Shown in pieces: positions 1 to 8,138 of a stretch of 13,946 nucleotides of DNA. How positions within the stretch are numbered: position 1 is the first letter of the stretch; every line of letters begins with the position of its first letter. Under the pieces are notes generated by a model. That model was given only the letters and a program-made list of their open reading frames with translations, did no database searches and was not told where the DNA came from. The stretch lies in contig JBLFYM010000155.1 in assembly GCA_047608975.1 (NCBI GenBank), forward strand, positions 1 through 13,946, written 5' to 3'. Source of the DNA: GCA-2715965 sp047608975 (GTDB lineage: Bacteria > Verrucomicrobiota > Verrucomicrobiia > Limisphaerales > JAYPXF01). A program made the translations under genes and the position numbers.

Positions 1-1
1 C

Positions 2-622
2 GACCTCAAAGCCTTGATGGGAGTGATTCTGCGGAGCGAGACCTACCAGCGAACCAGCTGGCCACTGCCCGAGAACGAAAAAGACGACAAACATTTCTCC
101 CGCTATTACCCGCGGCGGATGATGGCTGAAGTCCTCTATGACGCCATTGCCGGCATCACTGATGTGCCCGGACAGTTCAACCAGATCGAACTTATCGATG
201 GCAGCAAGCAGGATACAAAATTCTATCCCGCAGGCACGCGGGCGCTGCAACTGTTCGATTCATCGGTCGACTCGTATTTCCTCAAAACCTTTGGGCGAAA
301 CGAACGAGCGATTACCTGCGAATGCGAGCGATCGGATACTCCGAGCATGGTGCAGGTGTTGCATCTGTCCAATGGCAGCACCCTGAACGACAAGCTGAGC
401 GGCAAGGAGAGTCGGATCACGCGATTACTGGATACCAAGAAGGATGTGAGCCAATTGATTGATGATGTCTATTTACGCTGTTTGTCGCGATTTCCCAACA
501 AGCGGGAAAAGAGCGGTCTGCTTGCTGTTTTCAAAAAGACTCCAACCAAAGAGAAACGCCTCGCGGTTGAGGATCTCTTCTGGGCCCTGATGACGAGCCG
601 TGAATTTCTCTTCCAGCACTGA
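2..622 (+). CDS. DUF1553 (PSD1) domain protein, C-terminal part
   Basis: This is the 3' end of a gene whose start lies left of the window; the frame is open to the first bases (D-L-K-A-L-M-G). The translated part matches the C-terminus of the DUF1553 (PSD1) family. Visible hallmarks are the YYPRRMMAEVLYDAI segment near residues 35-50, the TFGRNER segment, the HLSNGSTLNDKL segment, and a final helical region ending in LMTSREFLFQH. In Planctomycetes and Verrucomicrobia these proteins usually carry a DUF1549 domain and often a cytochrome c domain ahead of DUF1553, and are exported. Their biochemical role is not settled. Those N-terminal domains would be outside this window. The stop is 6 bases before the next start, a cytochrome c/WD40 gene, so the two are probably one transcript and may act together in the envelope. 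The family call is strong; the function is unknown. Confidence 0.88.
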   Translation, partial: DLKALMGVILRSETYQRTSWPLPENEKDDKHFSRYYPRRMMAEVLYDAIAGITDVPGQFNQIELIDGSKQDTKFYPAGTRALQLFDSSVDSYFLKTFGRNERAITCECERSDTPSMVQVLHLSNGSTLNDKLSGKESRITRLLDTKKDVSQLIDDVYLRCLSRFPNKREKSGLLAVFKKTPTKEKRLAVEDLFWALMTSREFLFQH

Positions 623-628
623 ACCATT

Positions 629-3454
629 ATGACGCCGATTCATTCCTTTCCCCGTCAAAGTGCAGCTTTGCCAGCGCTGTCCGTGGCACTGACCTTCCTG
701 CTGGTGGGTTCGGCCGCGATGGCCGCACCGGGGTTTCACGCGGATGTTGCTCCGATCTTTCGCGAATACTGTGCTGGCTGTCACAATGCCGACGACATGG
801 AAGGTGAACTCTCGGTGGAGACCTTTGCATCGCTGATGAAAGGTGGAGAGAGTGGTAAACCCGTTGTTCCCGGTAGAGCATCCGGCAGTCTCTTGATAAA
901 ACTGTTGAAGGGGGAAAAGAAACCCAAGATGCCGCCCAAGCGTGAGGCACAGCCCGATGGGAAGGCGATTGCGACCATCGAAGCCTGGATCAATGCCGGT
1001 GCCAAAGGGCCAGTGAAGGATATCTCAATTCTGAAGGAGCTGACCGTTCCAAAGATTGCCACGGTGAAAGGCGCCGCCCGTCCCATCACCGCCGCTGCGT
1101 ATTCGCCGAATGGCAAATGGGTTGCATTGGCCAGGTATCGGGCGGTCGAACTGCGCGACGCGAAGACCCGGAAAGTTGTTCGTCGCTTTGGTGGGCATCC
1201 CGGAAAGGTAAACGCCGTCCACTTCTCGAAGAATGGGAACCGATTGATCACCGCGTCCGGGATTACCGGTCATTCGGGCGTGGCCATTCTTTGGGACAGC
1301 CAGAGCGGGCAGCGGATTCGGGAATTCGGAGCGACCCACCGGGATGTGCTCTATGACGCGGAGCTTTCGCCTGATGGGAAGACTTTGGTCACCGCCGGCT
1401 ACGATCGGTTTATGCGCTACTGGAATGTCGCCGACGGTAACGAGATTCGGAGTCATGAGGGGCACAACGGGGCGATCTTCGATCTGGCGTTCTCACCGGA
1501 CGGGAAGATCGTTGCCAGCGCTTCGGCTGATGAAACCGTGAAGCTCTGGAAGGTCGAGAATGGTCACCGCCTCGACACGTTGAATCAACCCGAGGGCGAA
1601 CAGTTCGCGGTTGGATTTACCCGCGATGGTAGTTACGTCATTGCTGGCGGCGCGGACAAACAGATTCGTCTCTGGAGACTCGTCAGCCGTGACAAGCCAC
1701 GCATCAATCCACTTTTCCTCGCCCGTTTTGCCCACGAGGACGATGTGACCGCTTTGGAGGTTTCTGCGGACGGTCGCACGCTGGTTTCCACATCCGCTGA
1801 CCTGACGATCAAGACATGGGGGTTGCCGAAATTGGTTCCGGGTCAGATCTTTTCAGGTCAGCGCGACGTAGTGACCAGTCTCACCATGGCACCGGACAAT
1901 CGCACCTTGCGATTTGGTCGCATTGACGGGTCATGGAACAAACTGACTGTCAATCCGATCAAACCGATCGCGAAGGGTAAGCCGAAGTTTGCCGGTTCGA
2001 TGCGGCATAGGATCACGGGTGAGCTACAAAAAGCGGTTGAGAAGGAACCCAACGATTCACCTGACCTGGCCATGAAGATCGCCGCGCCAGTCGTGGTCAC
2101 CGGGGCTGTGCACAATCCGAATCCCAGCGCTTCAGATCCGGACCACTACCGTTTCTCGGCAAACGCCGGTCAGGAGTGGGTGATGGAAATCAACGCTGCG
2201 CGGAGCAAGTCCCCCATGGATTCACGGGTTGAGGTGCTTGACCTGTCCGGCCAGCCGATTGTGCGCACTCGTCTGCAGGCAGTGCGTGACACCTGGCTGA
2301 CGTTTAGGGGGAAGGATTCCAAGGTGGCGACCGATTTCCGGCTTTTCAAATGGAGGGAAATGTCGCTAAACCAGTTACTCTATGTGAACGGTGAGGTGGT
2401 GAAGCTTTGGCATTATCCACGCGGTCCGGACAGTGGGTTTATCGTTTATCCGGGAACCGGCACGCGTTGGGGCTACTTTGATACGACGCCCTTGGCGCAC
2501 CCTTTGGGGCAGAACGCCTATATCGTTGAGCCGCTCGCAACCGGATCAGAGGCGTTGCCCAATGGCCTTCCCGTCTTTCCCATCTACTACGCCAACGACG
2601 ACGAAAGCAGCCGGCAGTTCGGCACGGATTCACAACTCACGTTTACCGCTCCAAAGGATGGTGACTACCTGGTCAAGGTCTCGGATGTGCGTGGATTCCA
2701 AGGCAGTGATTTCAAATACACGCTCACGGTCAGGGCACGTCAGCCGGACTTCAAGGTGACGGTCAGTGGGGTTGCCACTGGAGCTGTACCGTTGGGCAGC
2801 GGTCGGGAGTTTAAAGTGAGCGCCGTCCGTATGGATCACTTCAGTGGACCGATAAACGTGGAGGTCAAAGATGTTCCCGAAGGTTTCCATGTGACCTCAC
2901 CCATGGTGATTGAGGCGGGCCAAAACTTCACCTTCGGTTCGATCTATGCGGCGACCAACGCAGTGAATCCAAAAACGGATGTGGTGAAGGTCTTCGCCAA
3001 CGCGGAGATTCGCGGCAAGACGGTGACGCACGCGGTCAATAATCTCAAAGGATTCAAATCGATGCCAGCACCCAAAGTTTTGGCATGGGTGACTGCGGAC
3101 GGTCAACTTGCAGCGGACATCTCCTGGACAAAACCGGTCGAGCTGACGATTGCTCCCGGCGAAACGATTTCCGCCCGGGTGCACATCAAACGCAATGACT
3201 TCAAGGCGCGGGTTGGGTTCGGCAAACACGATGCGGGTCGTGGGCTTCCGCATGGCGTCTACGTTGACAATATCGGATTGAACGGACTCCTGATCGTCGA
3301 GGAACAGAATGATCGTGAATTCTTCATCACTGCCGACAAGTGGGTGCCGGATAGCACGAGCGTGTTCTATCTGAAATGCGATCCTGAAAAGGGACTCACC
3401 ACGCCACCGATTCTCCTCAAGGTGCGAAAGAACAAGGAACTCGCCGCGAATTGA
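629..3454 (+). CDS. Exported cytochrome c (PSC) - WD40 - PPC protein
   Basis: This is a 941-residue protein with a signal peptide (hydrophobic stretch about residues 15-32, ending AMA). A planctomycete-type cytochrome c domain (PSC) follows at about 35-128, with haem motif CAGCH at 48-52 and a likely axial Met at 101 in KMPPK. About seven WD40 repeats run from about 150 to 440; repeat ends such as LWDSQSG, YWNVADG, LWKVENG, LWRLVS and TWGLP are visible, enough for a full propeller. A PPC-like domain starts at about 472 (EKEPNDSPD), is interrupted by roughly 100 residues (about 565-660), and resumes at APKDGDYLVKV up to about 703. The rest looks like beta-rich, Ig-like sequence. Known for the family: such proteins accompany DUF1549/DUF1553 genes in Planctomycetes and Verrucomicrobia. 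Inferred: a periplasmic or surface haem protein partnered with the upstream product. The substrate is unknown. No clear Shine-Dalgarno precedes the ATG, but the upstream stop is close. Confidence 0.9.
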   Translation: MTPIHSFPRQSAALPALSVALTFLLVGSAAMAAPGFHADVAPIFREYCAGCHNADDMEGELSVETFASLMKGGESGKPVVPGRASGSLLIKLLKGEKKPKMPPKREAQPDGKAIATIEAWINAGAKGPVKDISILKELTVPKIATVKGAARPITAAAYSPNGKWVALARYRAVELRDAKTRKVVRRFGGHPGKVNAVHFSKNGNRLITASGITGHSGVAILWDSQSGQRIREFGATHRDVLYDAELSPDGKTLVTAGYDRFMRYWNVADGNEIRSHEGHNGAIFDLAFSPDGKIVASASADETVKLWKVENGHRLDTLNQPEGEQFAVGFTRDGSYVIAGGADKQIRLWRLVSRDKPRINPLFLARFAHEDDVTALEVSADGRTLVSTSADLTIKTWGLPKLVPGQIFSGQRDVVTSLTMAPDNRTLRFGRIDGSWNKLTVNPIKPIAKGKPKFAGSMRHRITGELQKAVEKEPNDSPDLAMKIAAPVVVTGAVHNPNPSASDPDHYRFSANAGQEWVMEINAARSKSPMDSRVEVLDLSGQPIVRTRLQAVRDTWLTFRGKDSKVATDFRLFKWREMSLNQLLYVNGEVVKLWHYPRGPDSGFIVYPGTGTRWGYFDTTPLAHPLGQNAYIVEPLATGSEALPNGLPVFPIYYANDDESSRQFGTDSQLTFTAPKDGDYLVKVSDVRGFQGSDFKYTLTVRARQPDFKVTVSGVATGAVPLGSGREFKVSAVRMDHFSGPINVEVKDVPEGFHVTSPMVIEAGQNFTFGSIYAATNAVNPKTDVVKVFANAEIRGKTVTHAVNNLKGFKSMPAPKVLAWVTADGQLAADISWTKPVELTIAPGETISARVHIKRNDFKARVGFGKHDAGRGLPHGVYVDNIGLNGLLIVEEQNDREFFITADKWVPDSTSVFYLKCDPEKGLTTPPILLKVRKNKELAAN

Positions 3455-3500
3455 AAGCGGCTGAGATGCACTCGTTCACCCGCGCCGCCACAGAGGGCCT

Positions 3501-4547
3501 TCAGTTCGACGAGGGCACATCGACGGCCTTCCCGGTTCCGGCGGACTTGTAGATTGAGAAAACGGTTCGGAGTGCCCGAAGGCTGTCGTCGACACTGATT
3601 GGGGGCTCGGTTTCGTTGGCGCAGGCTTCAACGGCGGCTTGGACGTAGGGCGTGTATCCTCGGGGATTCTTCGAACCGGTGAACTCTTGGACCTTGCCGG
3701 CATGCTCGCCACCGTTCTCATACCAGTGGAGCGGACTGTCGAGCATCTGTTGCAGGTGCAGCCATCCCTTGGAGCCCCAGACCTTGATCCCGGAATGATA
3801 TCGGCGATCGAGATAGTAGCCGGAGGTCATGGTGCCCAGGAAACCGGATTCGAAGCGGAGGGTGGAAACGGCTGAGTCTTCAGCATTGATGGGTTGGCCT
3901 CCCGTATTGGCCGTCATGCCTGAGACGGTGCTGATCGACGATCCGGTCATGTGCATTGCGAGATCAAGCCAGTGGATCCCAAGCCAGATAAGGTGACCAC
4001 CGCCGGCTCGTTTGCGATCCGCAAACCACGTGTCCTGATAGGTTTTGCGGGTGAGCCGTGTCTGGTCGGCGATGAGGTGCATGTCGACGCCATAGATCTT
4101 ACCGATCCGCCCGGATTGGATGAGTTCGCGGGCGAATTGAAATTCGGGGTTCAAGCGATTCGCCAAAGCGAGCATCAGGTTCAGGTGTTTGCTCTCAGCC
4201 TTGAACGCCAACGGCTCGAAATCCTCCGCCCGGATGCACGAAGGTTTTTCTGCGAAGACATGGCAGCCGGCATCGAGTGCGGCATCGATTACCGGTGGAG
4301 CAGTGCGGGCTTCGAGGGTGATGATGACCATGTCTGGTTTCTCCCGAGCGAGCATCTGCCGGTAGTCGCCGTAGGTTTGGGTCAGCTTCGTCTTAAGCGA
4401 AGATTTAGCGGTCGAATCCCATTTGTGGTCAGAGTCGGCCATCACAACTTCGGAGCAGGCCTCGGTCGCTGCGAGTGCGCTTAGGTAAGCGGTGACGTGG
4501 GCGCCGTCGGCGTTGGTGATGAACCCGACTTTGATCTTCTTTGGCAT
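3501..4547 (-). CDS. Gfo/Idh/MocA family oxidoreductase
   Basis: This is a predicted NAD(P)-dependent sugar- or polyol-type dehydrogenase of the Gfo/Idh/MocA family, 348 residues from the chosen start. The N-terminal Rossmann strand is KIKVGFI at 4-10, but the glycine-rich loop is degenerate (TNADGAH rather than GxGxxA/G). The catalytic EKP motif is at 100-102. The second-domain motif GGGHLIWLGIHWLDLA (183-198) holds the usual His192 and Asp195. I placed the start at MPKKIK because family members begin just before this strand. An in-frame ATG at 4629-4631 would add 28 residues that look non-coding, so that start is less likely. No secretion signal is seen. The gene is convergent with the cytochrome/WD40 gene, 46 bases away. 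Upstream is a 279-base gap holding a group II intron relic. The substrate cannot be read from sequence; the family includes inositol, glucose-fructose and many uncharacterised enzymes. Confidence 0.88.
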   Translation of the reverse strand: MPKKIKVGFITNADGAHVTAYLSALAATEACSEVVMADSDHKWDSTAKSSLKTKLTQTYGDYRQMLAREKPDMVIITLEARTAPPVIDAALDAGCHVFAEKPSCIRAEDFEPLAFKAESKHLNLMLALANRLNPEFQFARELIQSGRIGKIYGVDMHLIADQTRLTRKTYQDTWFADRKRAGGGHLIWLGIHWLDLAMHMTGSSISTVSGMTANTGGQPINAEDSAVSTLRFESGFLGTMTSGYYLDRRYHSGIKVWGSKGWLHLQQMLDSPLHWYENGGEHAGKVQEFTGSKNPRGYTPYVQAAVEACANETEPPISVDDSLRALRTVFSIYKSAGTGKAVDVPSSN

Positions 4548-4701
4548 GGGGTAAGGGAATGACGAAAACTCGGATATCCCAAGTCTGAATTCGCTGCCTA
4601 GTTTTGTAGCAGGGAACGTGAGTTCGCTCATACTTCTGTTTCTTCTACGTTGTCAGAGTGGAATGTTCGGTGAACCAGACTTCGGTTTTGGAGCAGGGTT
4701 G

Positions 4702-4785
4702 GAGCCGTCTCACGTCGACTGGAGAACCGCATGTCCGGTTCGGAGGGAGGGGCGGCGCAACTCAATGCGCCGTTCCTACCTCTAT
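4702..4785 (+). mobile_element. Group II intron 3' relic (domains V-VI)
   Basis: This intergenic segment reads like the 3' end of a bacterial group II intron. Domain V-like: GAGCCG at 4702-4707 can pair with CGGTTC at 4736-4741, and GAGAACCGCATGTCCGGTTC (4722-4741) closely resembles the usual loop and 3' strand. The 5' strand between them does not match and is about 6 bases too long, so domain V looks broken. Domain VI: CGGCGCA (4753-4759) pairs with TGCGCCG (4766-4772) around a 6-base loop; the helix continues through GAGG-side and CCT-side bases to an unpaired A at 4778, exactly 7 bases before a 3' end CTCTAT at 4785. A bulged A 7-8 bases from the 3' splice site and a terminal AY are group II hallmarks. 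No reverse transcriptase or 5' domains are present nearby. This is a truncated, probably inactive copy. Confidence 0.7.
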
Positions 4786-4826
4786 CAAGCGGGATGAATC
4801 ACGCCCTCAAGGGAGATGGTGCGAGG

Positions 4827-6236
4827 CTATGCCTTGTATTGGAACAGACGACGCTCCTTGATGATTGCGGTCACCTTGGCAGGAATCATCTTTTCCCATG
4901 CCGGATCACCGGCCTCGATGAGTTCCAGCACGCGATTGGGGAAGATCGGCAGGCATTCCTCGTCGAAGCCGCGAATGCCGTGGATGAGGTGGTTCTCCAC
5001 CAGGTAGGCGTAGAGGTGGCGAAGGTGCGATTCTACCCGGAAATTGCCCGCGGTAACGAGGGCCTCGGTTTTCGGATGTCGCCAAGGATAGACATACAGC
5101 TTGAGGTCGTTTTTGAACAGCCGGCCGAAGCTCTCGAGAATTCCTCCGTCGAGATTGCTGTAGTATTCCTCATTGAAGATCTCATTGAGTGTGGGGATCC
5201 CGATGCTGACCCCGATCATGTTCTTGGTGTAGCGGAAGAGGTAGGACGCGAGCCTATGAAACTCGCCGAAGTTCGAGATCATCACGTTCTTCCCCAGTGC
5301 CGCGAGGATATCGACCCGCTGCAGGAAATCGATATGGTCGATGGTGTCCCCGGTCGTGAGATTGTTCAGGGTCATTTCAGTCAGGATCTCGATGTCCTGA
5401 TCCTTGACCTGCGGTTCCTGAACGAACATGGCGGTGGCGCATTCCAGAAGATTGATGGTGGCGTTGGTGACCGGCCGAAAACTTCCGCGCTCCACCAGAA
5501 TGCATTTTTTGTAGAGGACCTCAGCTGGTTGCACGACCGTGCCGTCGGCCAAGAACATCGCGGCGTGACTCAGACCCTGTTGAACCAGTTGCAGGGCCAT
5601 CAGACGGTTGTCGATCTCTGGAAAGGCCGGTCCGGTAAACTCGATCAGGTCCACCTCGATTCGTTCCCGGTTCAGATCGTCGAGCAGTCCGGTGATGATT
5701 CCGGCCGGCGCGCTCGATTGATACACCGCGCCGTAGATCAGGTTGACGCCGATGATCCCGAGGGCTTCCTGTTGCTGGACATTCTCTGAATCAAGCAGCC
5801 GAGTATGAATGATGATCTCCGAGGCTTCCGCGCCGGGTTCATGCTGAAAGCGAACGCCAAGCCAACCGTGACATTCATTCTTCTGGGAGAAGCTTTTCGC
5901 GGCGACCGTGTCGGCGAAGGCGAAGAAGTGCGTATCGTCGCCGCGGGACTCGCCGAGGCGTTCCTGCAATAGCGAGAATTCGCGATCGAGCATCTGGTGC
6001 AGGCGATGGCGGCTGACGTAACGCTGGGACGTTCCGTAGATCGCGTCGCTGATCTTCATATCGTAGGCGGAGATCGTTTTCGCGATGGTACCCGCCGCAC
6101 CGCCGACGCGAAAAAACCAGCGGGCGACTTCCTGCCCTGCCCCGATTTCGGAGAACGTGCCGTAGCGGCCGTTGTCCATGTTGATTTCAAAGGCCTTTTG
6201 GTTTGCCTTGGTGGCGTTGTGCGGTTTGTCGGACAT
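4827..6236 (-). CDS. Conserved protein of unknown function (469 aa)
   Basis: I do not assign this protein to a characterised family. It is 469 residues, has no signal peptide or membrane segment, and looks like a soluble cytoplasmic protein. Its sequence gives a strong impression of a conserved enzyme-like or regulatory protein: an N-terminal FEINMDNGRYGTFSEIGAGQ, then ARWFFRVGGAAGTIAKTISAYDM, a VNLIYGAVY segment, and a C-terminal RHLYAYLVENHLIHGIRGF. Homologues in public genomes may carry misleading names, so transferred labels should be treated with care. Its start ATG overlaps the stop of the TraB-like gene by one base (TAATG), which indicates translational coupling. It is the last gene of the purA-uppS-TraB-like run. 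The stop TAG is followed by the 279-base gap with the group II intron relic. Confidence refers to the gene being real, which frame length, coupling and composition support. Confidence 0.9.
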   Translation of the reverse strand: MSDKPHNATKANQKAFEINMDNGRYGTFSEIGAGQEVARWFFRVGGAAGTIAKTISAYDMKISDAIYGTSQRYVSRHRLHQMLDREFSLLQERLGESRGDDTHFFAFADTVAAKSFSQKNECHGWLGVRFQHEPGAEASEIIIHTRLLDSENVQQQEALGIIGVNLIYGAVYQSSAPAGIITGLLDDLNRERIEVDLIEFTGPAFPEIDNRLMALQLVQQGLSHAAMFLADGTVVQPAEVLYKKCILVERGSFRPVTNATINLLECATAMFVQEPQVKDQDIEILTEMTLNNLTTGDTIDHIDFLQRVDILAALGKNVMISNFGEFHRLASYLFRYTKNMIGVSIGIPTLNEIFNEEYYSNLDGGILESFGRLFKNDLKLYVYPWRHPKTEALVTAGNFRVESHLRHLYAYLVENHLIHGIRGFDEECLPIFPNRVLELIEAGDPAWEKMIPAKVTAIIKERRLFQYKA

Positions 6237-7303
6237 TATTCTTTTTCAGGGAAGAGCATGCGCATCTGTTGCTGGACCATGAAGCGGATCATGTTCACTT
6301 CGAACTGGGAGATTCCGCTGCTCTTGGTATCGACGTTGAAAGCGGGAAGCCAGGCATCGCCGTCAGGTTTGTAGTTCAGTTGTTCGCGCACGCGACGTTC
6401 GAGGTCGTCCATGTGGCCGGCCCCATAGAAAACGGCGATACTACCGGGAGGAGCGGGTTGCTTCAGTGCCTTCTCGATATCGAATACGACCTTCTGATTT
6501 CGGGAATGGATGATCACTTTGAACAGGCGCGCGAGCTGGGGGGGGAGCGACTGGGTTTTGGCAAGATCACCTTTGAGCCGGCCCAAGGTTTCAATCAGGG
6601 TAAGTTTCGTGACCGCCTGAAGCCGGGGATTCGACCCGATGATCTGAACTCCCATGACGAGGAGTTTCCCAAAGAACCCTTCGCCTTGCATCATCTGCAT
6701 CAGCTGATCCAGCGAGCGGTCGGGAGCTTCTTCCGTCTTGGGCTTTTCGCCGGGCTTGTTCCCTGGTTTCGGTGGTGGGCCCATCAGGATCCGCTGCATT
6801 GCTTGGATGCTCAGATCGCTGTTGCGGTAATTAGATTGGTCGTAGGAAATCGCGTTGAGCTGGAAGGCCAGCCTGAGGGCCTTAGCCAATTCGGTCTGGA
6901 TGTTCCCTTGCTCCGGTTCCGCGGCGGCCGCTGCTGAGCTGCGGATGGTCTCGAATTCCTTGCCGGACCAGCCACCTTTCCTTTCGGGCATGATGCCTTC
7001 GAAGAGCACGAGGTCGTATTTTTCCATGCTCTTTTGGAGGAGTCGAAAATAGTTGGACTCGCCGATGTGGGTGACCGCCACGAGCAGGACTCGCGGGCCC
7101 TTGCCTTCAACTGGAATGAAGCTCCGCGAAGAGACCTGCAGTGCGATTCCGCCTTTTGCTCCGTCCGCGACCCGCAGATAGGGGAAGACGATGAGGTTGG
7201 TGCCCGCAATTGTCCCGCCGTTGACTGGGGGGGCGGGTTTGGTTTGTGCCGGAGCGGATCGCGCCAACCAAAGCGCGAGGATGAGGAGTAGGAGCCGTTT
7301 CAT
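6236..7303 (-). CDS. TraB/GumN-like exported protein
   Basis: From the chosen start this is a 355-residue protein with a signal peptide (MKRLLLLILALWLARSAPAQ, residues 1-20). The body shows the spaced motifs of the TraB/PrgY/GumN (Tiki-related) superfamily: VTHIGESNYF at 77-86 in place of the usual GxxH motif, LVLFEG at 98-103 with the conserved Glu, SRNQ at 267-270 matching the family RN motif, and FYGAGHMDDLERRV at 292-305 with the C-terminal GAGH. Some members of the superfamily are metal-dependent proteases and others are of unknown function; activity here is inference. A low-complexity Pro/Lys-rich insert lies at about 174-196. The start at 7303 is chosen because it opens the signal peptide and has GGAG 4 bases upstream; an ATG 24 bases earlier is less likely. 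It lies 36 bases after uppS and shares one base with the next gene (TAATG). Confidence 0.82.
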   Translation of the reverse strand: MKRLLLLILALWLARSAPAQTKPAPPVNGGTIAGTNLIVFPYLRVADGAKGGIALQVSSRSFIPVEGKGPRVLLVAVTHIGESNYFRLLQKSMEKYDLVLFEGIMPERKGGWSGKEFETIRSSAAAAAEPEQGNIQTELAKALRLAFQLNAISYDQSNYRNSDLSIQAMQRILMGPPPKPGNKPGEKPKTEEAPDRSLDQLMQMMQGEGFFGKLLVMGVQIIGSNPRLQAVTKLTLIETLGRLKGDLAKTQSLPPQLARLFKVIIHSRNQKVVFDIEKALKQPAPPGSIAVFYGAGHMDDLERRVREQLNYKPDGDAWLPAFNVDTKSSGISQFEVNMIRFMVQQQMRMLFPEKE

Positions 7304-7339
7304 GTCACTCCGACAACGGTGACGCAATTCGCGCCAAAA

Positions 7340-8074
7340 TCAAAGGCCGCCGAAACGACGGTTGCGGCTGGTGTAATCTTCCAAGGCCTCGAAGAACTGG
7401 GCTTTTCGAAAATCGGGCCAGAGCGTGGGGGTGACCACCAACTCGGCATAGGAGATCTGCCACAGAAGGAAATTGCTGATTCGCATTTCACCGCTGGTTC
7501 GAATCAGCAGATCGGGGTCCGGGTAATTATGGGTGTAGAGGTGTTGAGCGATGACCTGCTCGTTGATCTCCGCAGGATCCAGTTTGCCATCCTTGACCTT
7601 GGCGGCGATGGCCCGGGTGGCTTCCACGATTTCGGTTCGGCCCCCATAGCTCAACGCGAGGGTCAGGGTCAGGCCATTGTTTTTGGCAAGTGCGGCCTGA
7701 GTTTTCTTGAGCTGGATCTGGACGAATTCGGGCAACCGATAGATCTGACCGATCACCTCCAGCGTCACGTTGCTCTTGTTGAGTTCCGAAATCTCGCTCT
7801 TCAGGAAGCGGGCGAGATACTTCATGAGCGTGTCCACCTCGTCCTTTGGGCGGTTCCAGTTTTCGACGGAGAAGGCGTAAAGAGTGAGGTATTTGATGCC
7901 CAATTCACCGCAGGCCCGGACGGTTGCCCGAACGGATTCGACGCCGCGGCGATGTCCTTCGACGCGGGGGAGTCGGCGTTCCTTCGCCCATCGCCCGTTG
8001 CCATCCATGATCACCGCGACATGGGTGGGGAGATTGTCGCGGCAGGTGGCGCTGAGTTGTGGCTGGCTGCTCAT
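7340..8074 (-). CDS. uppS: Isoprenyl transferase (undecaprenyl diphosphate synthase)
   Basis: This cis-prenyltransferase condenses isopentenyl diphosphate onto farnesyl diphosphate, giving the undecaprenyl diphosphate that carries peptidoglycan and other cell-wall precursors. At 244 residues it has the usual family length. Motifs are in place: VIMDGNGRWA with the catalytic Asp24, VEGHRRG at 38-44, LYAFSVENW at 65-73, LSYGGRTE at 141-148, and DPDLLIRTSG at 186-195 followed by RISNFLLWQ. It is cytoplasmic and probably membrane-associated. It lies 64 bases after purA and 36 bases before the TraB-like gene on the same strand, so co-transcription is likely. The usual partner cdsA is not adjacent, so the common uppS-cdsA arrangement is broken here. 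No Shine-Dalgarno is evident before the ATG. Confidence 0.97.
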   Translation of the reverse strand: MSSQPQLSATCRDNLPTHVAVIMDGNGRWAKERRLPRVEGHRRGVESVRATVRACGELGIKYLTLYAFSVENWNRPKDEVDTLMKYLARFLKSEISELNKSNVTLEVIGQIYRLPEFVQIQLKKTQAALAKNNGLTLTLALSYGGRTEIVEATRAIAAKVKDGKLDPAEINEQVIAQHLYTHNYPDPDLLIRTSGEMRISNFLLWQISYAELVVTPTLWPDFRKAQFFEALEDYTSRNRRFGGL

Positions 8075-8138
8075 GTGGGTTCAGGCCGCGGTTGGGGGCA
8101 CCCAGTATGGGATCCCTCGACGCGCGAGGCGTTCAATC

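Noticed and set aside
4731..5789. A 352-codon open frame on the plus strand, opposite the 469-residue gene.
   Set aside because: It is a mirror of the minus-strand gene. Its composition shows no family motifs, and its start falls inside the intron relic.
6930..6960. GC-rich GCGGCGGCCGC runs in the TraB-like gene and again near 13475-13490.
   Set aside because: Both encode poly-alanine stretches (a low-complexity segment and a signal peptide) and are explained by codon use, with no sign of a mobile or regulatory repeat.
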